Shown one piece after another: positions 11,431-22,995 of a stretch of DNA of 64,000 nt; the first letter of the stretch is position 1; every line of letters starts with the position of its first letter. The notes beneath the pieces are model-generated. The model worked only from the letters and a program-made list of their open reading frames with translations, searched no databases and was not told the DNA's origin. Origin of the DNA: Rhyzopertha dominica (lineage: Eukaryota; Arthropoda; Insecta; Coleoptera; Bostrichidae); contig QCXZ01000041.1 in NCBI GenBank assembly GCA_025024175.1, forward strand, positions 41,535,786-41,599,785, given 5' to 3'. The translations under genes were made by a program, and so were the position numbers.

Positions 11431-14400
11431 ATAACAAATTTAGCATTTTAGTACATATCTCTTTTTTGTCCTATTGCACGTGTACCTATTGAGTTCTATT
11501 GGACGGATTCATACATATGATTTTCACGATTATGTTAGCATGAACACCCACGCTTTTGCTACTTTCGAGTGCAAAAACAGAGGGCAGCTCTTCGCTGGCA
11601 GCTCGGGTCGTGGGTTAAGCGTTCGAGCACCTGGGCGCCACGCAGTTTATTACAGATACTCTAATTGACTAACTGCGAAGTCGAATTTAGAAACAAAACA
11701 ATTTAGGACGGTAATAACGAATAATTATTTAACAAAATCAGATTTGACTACCACGTCTACAAGTATTACTATTTATCAGTTGAAGAAGTCTGCACACATT
11801 CGGTTTTGACTTAAAGTTAAATTAGAAGAATATGAAGTCTGGCCTTGTCTTAGGCAATCCTTGATGTTCGGGTATTGCAGCCACTGGCAGCGTACGTGCT
11901 CCTTTCTCTCCGATTCTAGACCTTTGTCCTCCTTGGACCCTTTGCGGAAGGTAGGGTTTCCTACTCGAAATACTGTTCTAATAATGGTCCGTGGGTCTCT
12001 ACTAGACTCAGGGGGTAGGCAGCGGTACAAGGCACAAGGTAGTAAGATACGGAGGTAGAACCAGGGAAGAACCGTAAGATATATCAGCGTATTAGAAGAC
12101 AGTTACTATTTCAAAGAAAACACTCACCTCTACTAGAGTGTTCTATAATTGATAAATAGCCATTAAAAATTTTCCGGGACCCCGAAATTTCGTTCTGAAC
12201 CTAGCTCTTACTGTTAATATGGCCGCAGGCCTTTAGATAGCAAATCTTCAGATACGTTCAAAGATACGATTCTTGTGTTGTGGTTGTTATTCGTTCCTAT
12301 GGCTTTTTTTACTTTTTCCTAGTTTGACAACTGTCGGGCAATTTGATTGTTATAATTTAAGATTTTTATAAACCAAAGCTACTTGATTGCTACATTGTTA
12401 TTGACAGATGAAACGTGGTTCTTGTACCTGATTTTGTTAGTTTGTTTACTGTCAGCAGCTGTTCGTCGTCGCAATTTCTTCTCAGCTGAAGCTCTTTCTG
12501 TTCAGCTTGTTGATTTTTACTAATTGTTGTTTTTTTGGTGACCTTCATTGACCCATACAAAAGTCAAAAGTCAAAACTTGTACTTAGTTTTGCAATTATT
12601 TCAACTTTTTGCTTCAGAATGTAACTGAATAATCGAACACTTATATATCCATTGTCACTTGGGTCGTCCACGCCGCCGAAGCTTTCCTCTCTGTCATTTA
12701 TCCTGGTCGATGTTTCGTAACAAATAAAGTCACCAGCGCTACTTATCTCACCTTAGCACAACAGACTAGCACGAGATTCTTAAAAAGCACTGAGACATTG
12801 AGTATACTTAAGAGTATTAATTAATCCGACTAGTNTTTCTATAAATGATTCATGCAACGCAAGCGGCGTTAATTTCTGAATTGTTTGTGCCGCCTTTTTG
12901 TAACTGCTGCCAAGCTACAATAAGCACGGTGATAGTACTGAAGGTTGCAAGTGAGAGTCACGAAACTGATGGCTTTATAAAGTTTTTCCAGTGAGAGTAA
13001 CCTCTATACAGTCTACACCCTTGCACTGTGGAAGCTTTGTGTAGTGCAGCTAACGTTCTACCACTTAGTTTGCGAATTGTACTATTGCGAGGGCAAAAAG
13101 CATCTTTCAGTCAATCATAGAACAATTATTTAGCAGGCTTACTGTAGCCACAATCTCACAAATACGATACCTACCCTAAAAGTTATACGAAACCATGTCG
13201 CCCACAACTCGAAAAGTTGATTATTCCACAAAACACTACAGAACATGTTGAAAATACATACTCCCGCGCGTTTTCTCATATTACAATATATCAAATAATT
13301 GAAAAATCGATGGAGGACCAGTCTACGTCAAAGCAATAGTTGTGTTCACTTGCCTGGGATGCGGCAAATTGATTTAATTGATAATTTTCACAAGCGCCCT
13401 GGATGCACGAATCATTTGTTAAAACCCTGTATTTTACATCTTCTGCAAGAGGGCTGAATTTTGTCGTCCGACCTCGTCAGCGCCATCTTGAAGTTCTCAA
13501 GGATTTTAAAAAAAATTAATTGCATTCGTATTTGCAACTTAAATGGATATGGATAAAAAAATACACTCGGCTTTTATAAAATTAGTTTTCTATTTGCTTA
13601 AAAATAAGTAGGCATATGTATAACTTCATCACAACATGCATAACGATACACAAACAATAAGGCCCGGAACAGATTCAAACAGCCAGCGGTGTTCCATTCC
13701 GGTTCAAAAATCATGAACATCCGAAGCGAGGCAAAGCCAAGCTTAAATGAACAAAATAACTCATCTAATAACACCATACCTCAAGGTAATCGAAAAACAA
13801 CAGACGAAATGCGGGTGAAGGGTTGGTAAATATACAGATCGCTTTAATAAACAACTGTCGTTGGAGCACTTACGCAATCATACAGATAAGCCCTTTAATA
13901 AAAAAGCGGGATGAGGTTAAGTGTTATCGCAGCATGTGTTTATAAAATTACACGGGTTGTATCGTGCTAATTGATAACGAAGATAATGTCCCACACAGAA
14001 ATCCACCGCCGCTGCGGAGCTTTTTTGAACTTCACGTGGCCCAGGGCCAGGGACGGCCCAGCGGAGCGGAAATTAATTAATCGAATTTGTACTTCCGACT
14101 CCTTTTGCAGACTGGAGCTCTGCTTAATTATTAAATATTCTTTGAGATGTACTCTGGGTTAAGACGGGTAAAATTTTAAGGAGCTATAAATATCTAAACA
14201 GGCAGTTGCGATTTAAATCTGAGTAGGCTTGTAAATATTTAAGCTTGGTAGGAAATTGTGGAAGCAAAATGTGATAATTAAAATCTAAAGAGTTTCGGAA
14301 TGCGATGGTTTACATTTAAGTATGTTAAGCTTGTGTTTTCCGTTTTACTGTCAGTGTTAACCATTAATTTAATTTTAATGGAAGTTCGCGCAGATTATAT

Positions 14401-14942
14401 AACTATCAGATTAATAATCCAGCAAGCCTTGCCGATCTTCTTCCTTTTGCATAGCTGTCAAGCATGCTGGAAAAAGTTTTATATTGTCAAATATCAACTG
14501 ATTTTAATAAATATTTGCTTCTAATATTGCTTGCTTTATTATGGTAAAATGTAGATACATGCTTCTGTTTTTGTTAGTGTCGTATGTCGAGGTCTCTATT
14601 GAGGTTACTGTTATGTTCAGTAGCAAATAATACTGTTATAATCTAGTTTATGATAAAAGTGATCTCAGGGATAAGTCACGACAAATAAGAATTAAGCATT
14701 TGTGAAACTATGACTACAACAGAGAAAAAATAATTTTAAACGCTTTAATCATCAAGTATTGATCTCTTCAAGCAGCAACACTCGATAGTATTATTTAAAA
14801 GATTACAAAGAAATTTGACTGTAATGCAATTATGGCAGATTTATAATGCAACGAAATGAAATATCTTCAACAAAATTTTAGATTATTATCGACGTTTTGT
14901 ACTATGATTTAAATAAAGCAGGAGTTTTATATTTTTTATGTG
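11431..14942. other. No gene recognised
   Basis: AT-rich DNA with one dispersed repeat copy (12836-12961). A GC-richer patch at about 13980-14110 includes CACGTGGCCCAGGGCCAGGG and nearby ATTAATTAAT sites. It could be regulatory but nothing decides this. The short open frames have no recognisable domains. Confidence 0.4.
12836..12961 (+). repeat. 126-bp dispersed repeat of unknown class, copy 1
   Basis: It matches 31818-31943 at roughly 84% by eye over its whole 126 bp without gaps, in the same orientation. It starts TTTCTATAAATGATTCA, has a GTGCCGCCTTTTT core and CCAAGCTACAATA, and ends AAGTCAC or GAGTCAC. The start of copy 2 is preceded by ACAGGG, a common end of insect DNA transposons, so it may be one end of a larger element. 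Confidence 0.55.
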
Positions 14943-15025
14943 GTCTATGTGATCTATATCAGTATTATATACAGGGTGTACCACGTACACCTTCAATTAG
15001 CCATTTCTAGGATACTACGTCAGCT
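14943..15025 (+). repeat. 83-bp direct repeat, left copy
   Basis: It is nearly identical to 15382-15464, with a handful of mismatches and no gaps. It contains TATACAGGGTGTACCACGTA and AGCCATTTCTAGGATACTAC. The two copies are separated by about 356 bp of unrelated AT-rich DNA. They may be the remaining ends of one element or a local duplication. Confidence 0.75.
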
Positions 15026-15381
15026 ACATGAGGAACAAAGCTAGTTTAGAAAGAAACGAAGCACGCAGGATCACATATTTGTCATTAAACAAAAGGTAAA
15101 AAAACGCAGCACCTTTAAGCTTACAAAAGCCATTTGATAACATCCCTAGGAATGCGATCTGAGAAAGTTTGAAGAATGGAAGTATTAATAATAAGCTCAG
15201 AACGAGTACAGAAAGACCGTACAGGAACACAAGAAGAATACATTAGAACAAGTATCAATATTAACAAGCAGAAGTGAAAGTTGGATGAAGTGTTAAGCAA
15301 CAGACTGATAAGTAGACTGCAAGCAGTGATCGGAAGTAATTTATTACTTTTCCTAGTAATGAATAATTTTTTCTGCACGTA

Positions 15382-15464
15382 GTCTATGTGATCTATATCA
15401 CTATTATATACAGGGTGTACCACGTAGACCTGCAATTAGCCATTTCTAGGATACTACGCCAGCT
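15382..15464 (+). repeat. 83-bp direct repeat, right copy
   Basis: Partner of 14943-15025. The minus-strand open frames between and across the copies have no recognisable domain. Confidence 0.75.
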
Positions 15465-16299
15465 GGGCTACTAAAAATTTATAAAAATTTGGTCTCTTGC
15501 AATTTTTTGTCATCCAGTCTAGTCCAAATGTAGTATAAAATATTTAATGCTCGATTAAAATTTAGTGGGTAACTGTTTTGTTCCGAAATTTGTACGCCAA
15601 AAGTTCTATTTATATGAAAGTTTTAATTAGAGCAAAAGTGTTTTTTTTTACAAGAACTCATTCACAAAGGATATATTAACTGATGGCTTACTTTTTGGGC
15701 GAAACATGCTACTTTTAGAACAATTCTTCTGGTCATGTCATCAGCTGATCGGAGTTTATCTGGATCTCTGCAACCTCATGGCATGATCTACTAACAATTC
15801 GGTTACATTTAATTTTAATAAAAATTGTGTAACTGAAGTATGCCATTATTATCCCAAACACTAGAACTAAATCGGCGAAGTCAATCTACAGCAATGATAG
15901 CAACTTTGTTAAATAAGCAATGTAACACTAAATGACATTTGACATTCACAGCCAACCTTCAGTTAACTATCTGAATATATTAATCTATATAATAAGCGAA
16001 TAATATATACAAATATTCTTTCGGCACCTAAATCTTAGGAACAGAATCAACAACAACTAAAAATTAATTACATGTATTATCGATAAACGTGTGTGTAACA
16101 TTAACAGAGTTATGTGATCTGCGCCACTATAGTTAGATTTAATGTTTTCTTTATAATTTCCAAAATGGCTGAAGGTTCCAAAGGCACACATTGAAATTCC
16201 TCGACTGCATTATTAAAACAAGGCATCAGCAGTATCAGGTTCTGACCCCAAGCTCTTAGAGCTTTCCTGGGTTTCAAGAAACCCAAGAAGACAATGACA
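15465..16299. other. No gene recognised
   Basis: AT-rich DNA with no long frame, repeat or RNA gene seen. Confidence 0.45.
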
Positions 16300-16990
16300 A
16301 ATTTCTGATACTTTGGTAGGTAGTGGTAAGCGTGTTTCTTTGCCCTGATTAACTGCTTAATTGGAAACGTGAGGCAAGAAGCGTTACTTTTTCATCAATT
16401 CTATTCATGTAATTTCAAGGTTTGTCTCAGAAAGATCAGATATAAACTGGTTTTCATCAAAACTTATCCTCGCTAATATCATATGCATCCAATGTTATGC
16501 AGTTACTTAAACTGTAACAATAGATCACGTCAATTAATGTGGATGTGGCTGTAGTTACTCTAGTTGGACTATTTACAATCTGATTAAATCCACGAAAAAA
16601 GGGACGAGGGTTCCAGCAAAAAATTAACATTGACATCACCACGGACTATCACATTACTGCGTTCACAAAGCACAGCCGCTAATAAGATATCTAGGATGTT
16701 TAAGCATTCAATTAAACTTTGAGAAGGTGGCGATATAATATTCCCACAATGAACTTATTTATTGGTGACTATTTTTCTCCACAGAGTCTCAAGTGCCGTG
16801 GACTCGTTTAGGCAGAAAAATCCGCTCTAATATAAATTCTTGCATCATCACCACTGCCATTCCTATCAAAACGAAAAAGAATTGTATCCACCAATGTTAT
16901 CAGCTTCACTAGGTATATTACTTGACAGCCATGCTTCGATGATAGCAATGATATGTAATTTTTCAGTCTGAATAACTTTTAGCATATTGA
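16300..16990 (-). pseudogene. Non-LTR retrotransposon endonuclease (EEP) fragment
   Basis: Read on the minus strand from about 16990 downwards, the pieces are IIEAWLSSNIPSEADN, GYNSFRFDRNGSGDDARIYI and, after a frame change, NQIVNSPTRVTTATSTLIDV at 16457-16642. This is the order of the apurinic-type endonuclease of jockey-like elements, where the last block precedes the catalytic SDH. No RT domain follows. The middle part, with the GD motif region, is shifted out of frame. Boundaries are approximate. Confidence 0.7.
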
Positions 16991-19900
16991 TCATAAACTA
17001 TTCTATCCTGCAAATTTGAAACGTAATCCTTATATACTATACATGCTCTGTCTTTACTACCAATTTTTGGGAAGAGTGTTGTCCAGAACACTTACTGCAC
17101 AAGGGATCAATCTTATAGTTCTGTAAGTGTGGTACACTGCACTACGTCAAGGTGATCCACAACGTGAGGTGGTATATATTTGTTATCAAAATATCTAGCA
17201 ACTTGTATTATACGTACATTTATATTCCTATAAGTATAATTCTCAGAATATCTCAGAAGTATCAAATTATATTTTATATGAGATTCTCTTGTGAGTATTT
17301 GTAATATTGTATTAAATCATTTAGGTTACTGTACTAATCTGTGATTTTGAAATACCGGTATATCATTATATTAATAGCACACGAATACTAATATAGGTAC
17401 TCCATTTACCTGAAAACATGTATTACTATATACATACGTAAAATGCCTATATATTTGACGTTAGAATGTATATCAACTTGTATAATGCGTATATCCATGT
17501 CCCAAAATATAACTTTGAAATATCATGGTAAAATTGGTTTCATATCAGATTATTCTGCGAGTGTTATGTTAAATCATTCAGTTACTGTACTAAACTAAGT
17601 AGTTTTGCAATGCTTGGTATCTACTTATAGTAATTATATACGTATACTAATATACCTCGTATATAGCTTCTCATGAAAACTCTAGTATGATTGCAGAAAT
17701 TATTAAGCAGAACTACTGCTTGTTGTTAAATATCAGTTGTAATTGTTTTAAGATCAGCGATTGCCTAACAAGACAAATGCCAGATCGCCTTTAATAATAC
17801 TGAATTTATGACATCAGTAAATTGGTATAAAGACGAGACCACACGAAGAAACAATTGAGATCTTCAAACATAGCAATCACTTGAACGGGAAAAAAGAACA
17901 GCTACATATTAATAAAATATGGCAGAGTGTACTATCACACAAAAATCAACATCGAGGGAGTCCTGACACTCACAAGTGGCGTTCAGTCCTCGATACGTTC
18001 AAGTGACGGCTGCACACTTCCAGTACCACGACTGCACCAGCTGCGTTGGGAGTCACTGTGTCCTTTATCCTACGATTCAACCCAGACCGCCACCAAATTT
18101 ACAGCCGAAAGCTTTGGAAGGAGCAACGTTGAACCACGGCCTAGCAGTCCGAATAACCTTACTACAAGACGCTGCTAGTGACACCGGCCGTCAAAATTTA
18201 CTCTATACCCGTATCTGATGAGTTCCAATAAGTCGAAACTAGTATCATTATTTATGTTGTTTTTGAAGACATAGCTGTACTTCTGATGCGGTTTCTGTTC
18301 GTTAGGCAGCAAAAACAACGGAATGTAACTCTGTCAACATGTGATTTTCCAGATGTTGCATCTTTTCCTTTAACAGATTGTTTGGACCTTTCAATAACTT
18401 ATTTTCTCGCTGAAGGCGATGATAATAATAATAAACAAACTGCAACATCCCAGGCACCGAGCTTCTCTGAGTTCTCGAAAACACTTTCCTTTTCAATATC
18501 GCAAAAAAAATACTGTCATTCTCTGCAACAATTCTGTTAACAACATCCTTCACATTCGCACAAGTTGGATATAATCGCTTTTGGCGTAATCTATAACATA
18601 TAAACTATGACGGCGAAGTAACAAAGTCAATTACCTACCGTCACAAGACTAAACTAGTATAAAAGTTGCCAAACGATTCGCTTGCGGCAAGCAAATGCGA
18701 CGACTAGCATTCAGGGAGAGTGGGGAGGTTCCACTTATTAGTTATTAATTAAATTAGGGCGCCACCAAAATTTTAACACGAAAGTGTCGAAGCAAAGATC
18801 AGCCGCCCTGTAAATTTTGGAAACAGGCTGAATAGTTCGCGTTCACTGAAAGGCAAAAATCAAATCATAAGTAAAAGACAACTGGTTGATTGCTACCCCC
18901 TTTAATGACCAATGGCATTCGATAATTATTACAAATTCAACGGCACGAATATATCAACGCATTCATGTACTACAAAATGTGTAAAGTCAAATAATTAACG
19001 ATGCAAATGTAAATTAATGACAACACATATAGTAAATAATGTAAACACGCATTAAGACTTCGTGGCGGATTACTTGAGTAGATGATCTGATATCGGCGTT
19101 AAGAGTNAAAGAATGAGCAANAGCGGATTATTGAAAAGCACAATTAAATTAGCAGCTCTGAACGCATATCAGTTCATTCCACGTAAAAGAAAAGTTTGCT
19201 TAGCTGTAAGAAGCGTCCTCGAGCGTCGAGATGCAGGTGTCGGCGTTGGACGGCACGTTCAACGGGTTTACTATCGGAAGCGTCAATCTCGCAAGCCCTT
19301 GCAGAGTTTTCTCCAACACAGATCTATGCAGTAACCATAAAAAGCAACACTGCTGAGGGATGGTGGTTACAAGCAGTCGGCAGCAACCGGTGATATTTAA
19401 GAGCTAGGAAAATCCCTTCTGCGCACTTTAAAACGCTTGGAAAATCCCTGCCAACGAAACCCTACAATGCCAAATGTACCCTATTACTTCACTATTGAAT
19501 ATCTAAAGCTGTCACGTTACCTCTACAGGAGGGTTCTGCTTATAAAGAGCAAGCAGTGACTATGATGGTCAGCCAATTAATTCACCGAGTTTCTCAGCTC
19601 CGCAGCCAATTCAATCCCACAATATGGATACTGAGCTCAAGCCACTAATACAGCAGGCACAATATACTCAGTTTAATAACTATTAGCACTGAACTAATCC
19701 CCTTACTAAACGAGGGTGAGTGTAAAAGAACTTTAATCACATTGCTAACACTGGCTACGAACGAGGTGTGAGTAATGCTCTCGAAAACGGGAAACTTGCA
19801 TCTGCCACCCAGGTGGGACAGCAGAAAAATGCTCCAAAGAAAAACGGCGCGATAAGAACAACTGCGGCAAAGAGCATTTAAAATACGGGTAAATGCGATA

Positions 19901-20854
19901 TACAAGGGACGTTAAAGAAGTCGCAAAACTNACTGTTACAAAACTTTGAATTTATGATAAAATTATCGGAGCAGTGCTCACATACGTTCACATCCAAAAT
20001 GGACACTATATGAAACGTATACCTTAAAATTTGACGTGGAAAACAAAAATTAAATAAAAACCAAATAAGCTGGCTGTCTCGTATTTTTGTTTTTGCTGTC
20101 CAATTCTCTTCTGTTCTTTTATAATTGATAAGTTATGTACTTTACCATATGCATATAAATAAAACAATTATTATTGGGTCTTCTTATTTCTATTTCTTTT
20201 AATACATCTCATTCTCATCTCATATCTCGTATATAGATAGATACAGTATATTACCCACATATGCGAATTATATTTATTTCTTGCAAAAATTATCAACTCC
20301 TACTGTATCTGTACTTACTGTAGCATTTTTAGGCAATGTCAATTTTCGGATGTGTTCATGCTTACCCGCTTACGTCCCAGAAGCCGCGCTTCAACTTAAC
20401 ATATGAGGCAGTAATGCCCTCGGGATAATCATCTCTCGAAGTCAACGATAATTGCATTGTCCCAATATTCCGAATTTCAAAGGAGTGTTGACTTTAGCAT
20501 CGGACAATATTTCGCCAACGGAGGTTTCCCAACGTTTAGGTTAGATTCTGTGCCGACCCGGTTCGCAAATTAAGTTTACCGACAGAGAGGGACAGCCGTT
20601 GGTTTATTTTGCATTAATAGCCTTGTACCCGTGCTGAACGACATAATTGTCTAACGTACAGCATACCGATCATGTTGTAATTGATTGTGATGTTACAAGT
20701 TACACACAAATTAAATTAGACTTCAAAGGAAGGGTGGAATAGGACTGTAGTGTGTTTATTTAACTGTAACAGCAGAAGCTATGTACATACGAGTACATTA
20801 CTTATTGCAAACCCTGATTATTTGGGATTTTAAGCTTTTACTGGAGAAAATAAA
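16991..20854. other. No gene recognised
   Basis: Mostly AT-rich. Patches at 17960-18190 and 20340-20650 are more GC-balanced and lack repeat character. The second looks like candidate conserved non-coding DNA, but only by composition. Open frames at 18286-18553, on both strands, have no recognisable domain. Ambiguous bases lie at 19107, 19121 and 19931. Confidence 0.4.
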
Positions 20855-20924
20855 TAAAGGTCTCTAACATAATATTTTGTCGGATAGATCGTTGTCTCTT
20901 GAAAACACTGACAAAAAATTAGTA

Positions 20925-20964
20925 GTCTGACGTTTCGATTACACCTGTAATCTTTGTCAAAGAC
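20925..20964 (-). ncRNA. Hammerhead-like fold at PLE end (family 3, left arm)
   Basis: On the minus strand: stem I GTCT, core TTGACAA plus one extra A, a perfect 6-bp stem II GATTAC/GTAATC with a 4-nt loop, GAA, short stem III AC/GT, C at the cleavage position, then AGAC complementary to GTCT. The fold is clean, but two invariant core bases differ from CUGANGA and one A is extra. It is probably a derived or inactive hammerhead. Confidence 0.5.
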
Positions 20965-21143
20965 GAAGAACCTCAAAATTTGCCTGACACAAGTTCAAAC
21001 AAAATTTTGAAAGTAAATAAACAAATCACCAAGGATGCGAGCCGTCATAGAAACAACGTGCCAACCTGATAAAAAATTAACCTAACGATGAAAAAGGAAC
21101 TACCTACCTACTAGATATACACGAACTACTTGATAAAAGATAA

Positions 21144-22170
21144 CTACAAAATAGCCTTCCAAATGTCACCTAACTCATAATTTCCACAATCCCTATTAAA
21201 ATTATTAGTATTCCTACAAATTTCTATAGCTTCTTTTATTAGACGTTTGTGATAATATTTTTCTCTATGTAAAATTTTTGTTTTATCAAAATCAATCATG
21301 TGTTTAGTCAAATATGAGTGTTCAGCTACGGAAGATTTATCTATCTGTTGCAACCTAGTAGCTCGTATGTGTAATTTTGTAAACACCTTCACTCTCTAAA
21401 TGTACTTTATCTTTAGTAGAACTTAAAATTTTATCTAAATTATTATATGTACTATCAACAACTAAAATATCGTGTTTTCTAAGCATCCTCTTTAATTTTT
21501 CCGAAAGGCCTTGTACATAAGGCAAACTCAACTTCAATTTACTTTGTCGTGGCTGAGAATTTACTTGATTTGGATGAGCACTATTATTAAAAACTGGCCA
21601 AATATTCTTACTACTATAACCATTTCTCACTAGCGCTGATTTAAGATGATATATTTCTTTTTGTACAGAACTTTCATCTGATATCCTTTGTGCTCTAACA
21701 AATAACGTCCTAATAAGACTATTCTTTTGAGAAGGAGGGTGGTGAGATGTGGCATGTAAATATCTGTCTGTGTGTGTTGGTTTTCTGTAAACCTTGTGTC
21801 CTAACTGCCCAGTGTTTGTTCTGTAAATTTGGACATCCAAGAAAGGTAAACTACCATTGCTTTCTAATTCCATAGTAAATTTTATGTCGGGATTTTGACT
21901 GTTCAAATGATTTAGAAACCTACCCAGCTCTTCTATACCGTGGGGCCAAATAACAAAAGCGTCATCTACGTACCTATACCAACATTTTGGTTTAAGCTGA
22001 AAACTGTTTATCGCTACATGTTCAAAATTTTCCATAAACAAATTGGCTACTACAGGACTTAGAGGTGAACCCATTGCACAACCTGATTTTTGTTCATAAT
22101 AATTATCGTTCCATAAGAAATAAGTAGATTTTAAACAATGTTCGGATAATCTGGCTATCGTGTCACCTCT
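21144..22170 (-). pseudogene. PLE reverse transcriptase (C-terminal half) plus GIY-YIG domain with core deletion
   Basis: The open frame enters at the head-to-head junction with DTIARLSEHCLKSTYFLW and continues through CAMGSPLSPVVANLFM and WYRYVDDAFVIW, the catalytic YVDD of the palm. Then come FLDVQIYRT and YRKPTHTDRYLHATSHHP, typical of PLE RTs. A linker leads to GVYKIT, the start of GIY-YIG, after which 65 nt are missing compared with the plus-strand arm, near position 21381. The deletion removes CYIGQTKRK and shifts the frame. The C-terminal part (ATRLQQIDKSSVAEHSYLTK to DIWKAIL) follows in the new frame at 21144-21392. The RT N-terminus is absent by 5' truncation. Intact catalytic residues suggest a young copy. 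Confidence 0.88.
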
Positions 22171-22171
22171 C

Positions 22172-22672
22172 GCTCATCCAAATCAAGTAAATTCTCAGCC
22201 ACGACAATGCAAATTGAAGTTGAGTTTGCCTTATGTACAAGGCCTTTCGGAAAAATTAAAGAGGATGCTTAGATAACACGATATTTTAGTTGTTGATAGT
22301 ACATATAATAATTTAGATAAAATTTTAAGTTCTACTAAAAATAAAGTACATTTAGAGAGTAAAGGTGTTTACAAAATTACTTGTTCTTGCGGAAAGTGTT
22401 ACATAGGTCAAACTAAAAGAAAAGTAGGTACGCGTTTGAAAGAACACATACGAGCTACTAGGTTGCAACAGATAGATAAATCTTCCGTACCTGAACACTC
22501 ATATTTGACTAAACACATGATTGATTTTGATAAAACAAAAATTTTACATAGAGAAAAATATTATCACAAACGTCTAATAAAAGAAGCTATAGAAATTTGT
22601 AGGAATACTAATAATTTTAATAGGGATTGTGGAAATTATGAGTTAGGTGACATTTGGAAGGCTATTTTGTAG
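22172..22672 (+). pseudogene. PLE C-terminal fragment with complete GIY-YIG core
   Basis: The plus-strand arm begins within the RT-endonuclease linker. It carries a TAA in place of the lysine codon found in the other arm, at about 22271-22273, just after a methionine-leucine-arginine stretch. It then reads GVYKITCSCGKCYIGQTKRK, VGTRLKEHIRATRLQQ and on to DIWKAIL with a stop at 22672. The GIY and YIG motifs, the following arginine and the EH pair are all present. With no RT and an internal stop it is inactive, but it serves as the reference for the core deleted from the opposite arm. Confidence 0.88.
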
Positions 22673-22851
22673 TTATCTTTTATCAAGCAGTTCGTGTATA
22701 TCTAGTAGGTAGGTAGTTCCTTTTTCATCGTTAGATTCATTTTTTATCAGGTTGGCACGTTGTTTCTATGACGGCTCGCATCCTTGGTGATTTGTTTATT
22801 TACTTTCAAAATTTTGTTTGAGCTTGTGTCAGGCAAATTTTGAGGTTCTTC

Positions 22852-22891
22852 GTCTTTGACAAAGATTACAGGTGTAATCGAAACGTCAGAC
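22852..22891 (+). ncRNA. Hammerhead-like fold at PLE end (family 3, right arm)
   Basis: Identical 40-nt motif in the opposite arm, in the plus orientation. The core departures from consensus are shared by both arms, so they were present in the source element. Confidence 0.5.
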
Positions 22892-22995
22892 TATTAATTT
22901 TTTGTCAGTGTTTTCAAGAGACAGTGATCTATCCGACAAAATATTATCTTAATTAATGGACGCTGAAAGCATTCACCCTCGTAAAGGTCTCTAAC

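Larger units (their letters stand above)
20869..22981. mobile_element. Head-to-head pair of truncated Penelope-like copies (family 3) in one 14-bp target duplication
   Basis: The insertion is bounded by direct repeats TAAAGGTCTCTAAC at 20855-20868 and 22982-22995. Inside, a minus-strand copy runs from the junction at about 22171 down to 20869, and a plus-strand copy runs from 22172 to about 22948. Their 3' ends point outwards and are inverted copies of each other (ATAATATTTTGTCGGATAG at the left end). The shared part (about 780 bp) differs at only a few positions apart from one 65-nt deletion, so both copies arrived recently and probably together. About 33 bp of filler (22949-22981) separates the right arm from the target duplication. 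Known background: PLEs encode RT plus a GIY-YIG endonuclease and often insert as truncated, partly inverted copies. Confidence 0.9.

Noticed and set aside
18030..18090. Possible tRNA B-box-like CGATTCAACCC
   Set aside because: No A box at the right distance and no cloverleaf.
18286..18553. Opposite-strand frames of 83-84 residues
   Set aside because: No recognisable motif. One is the mirror of the other.
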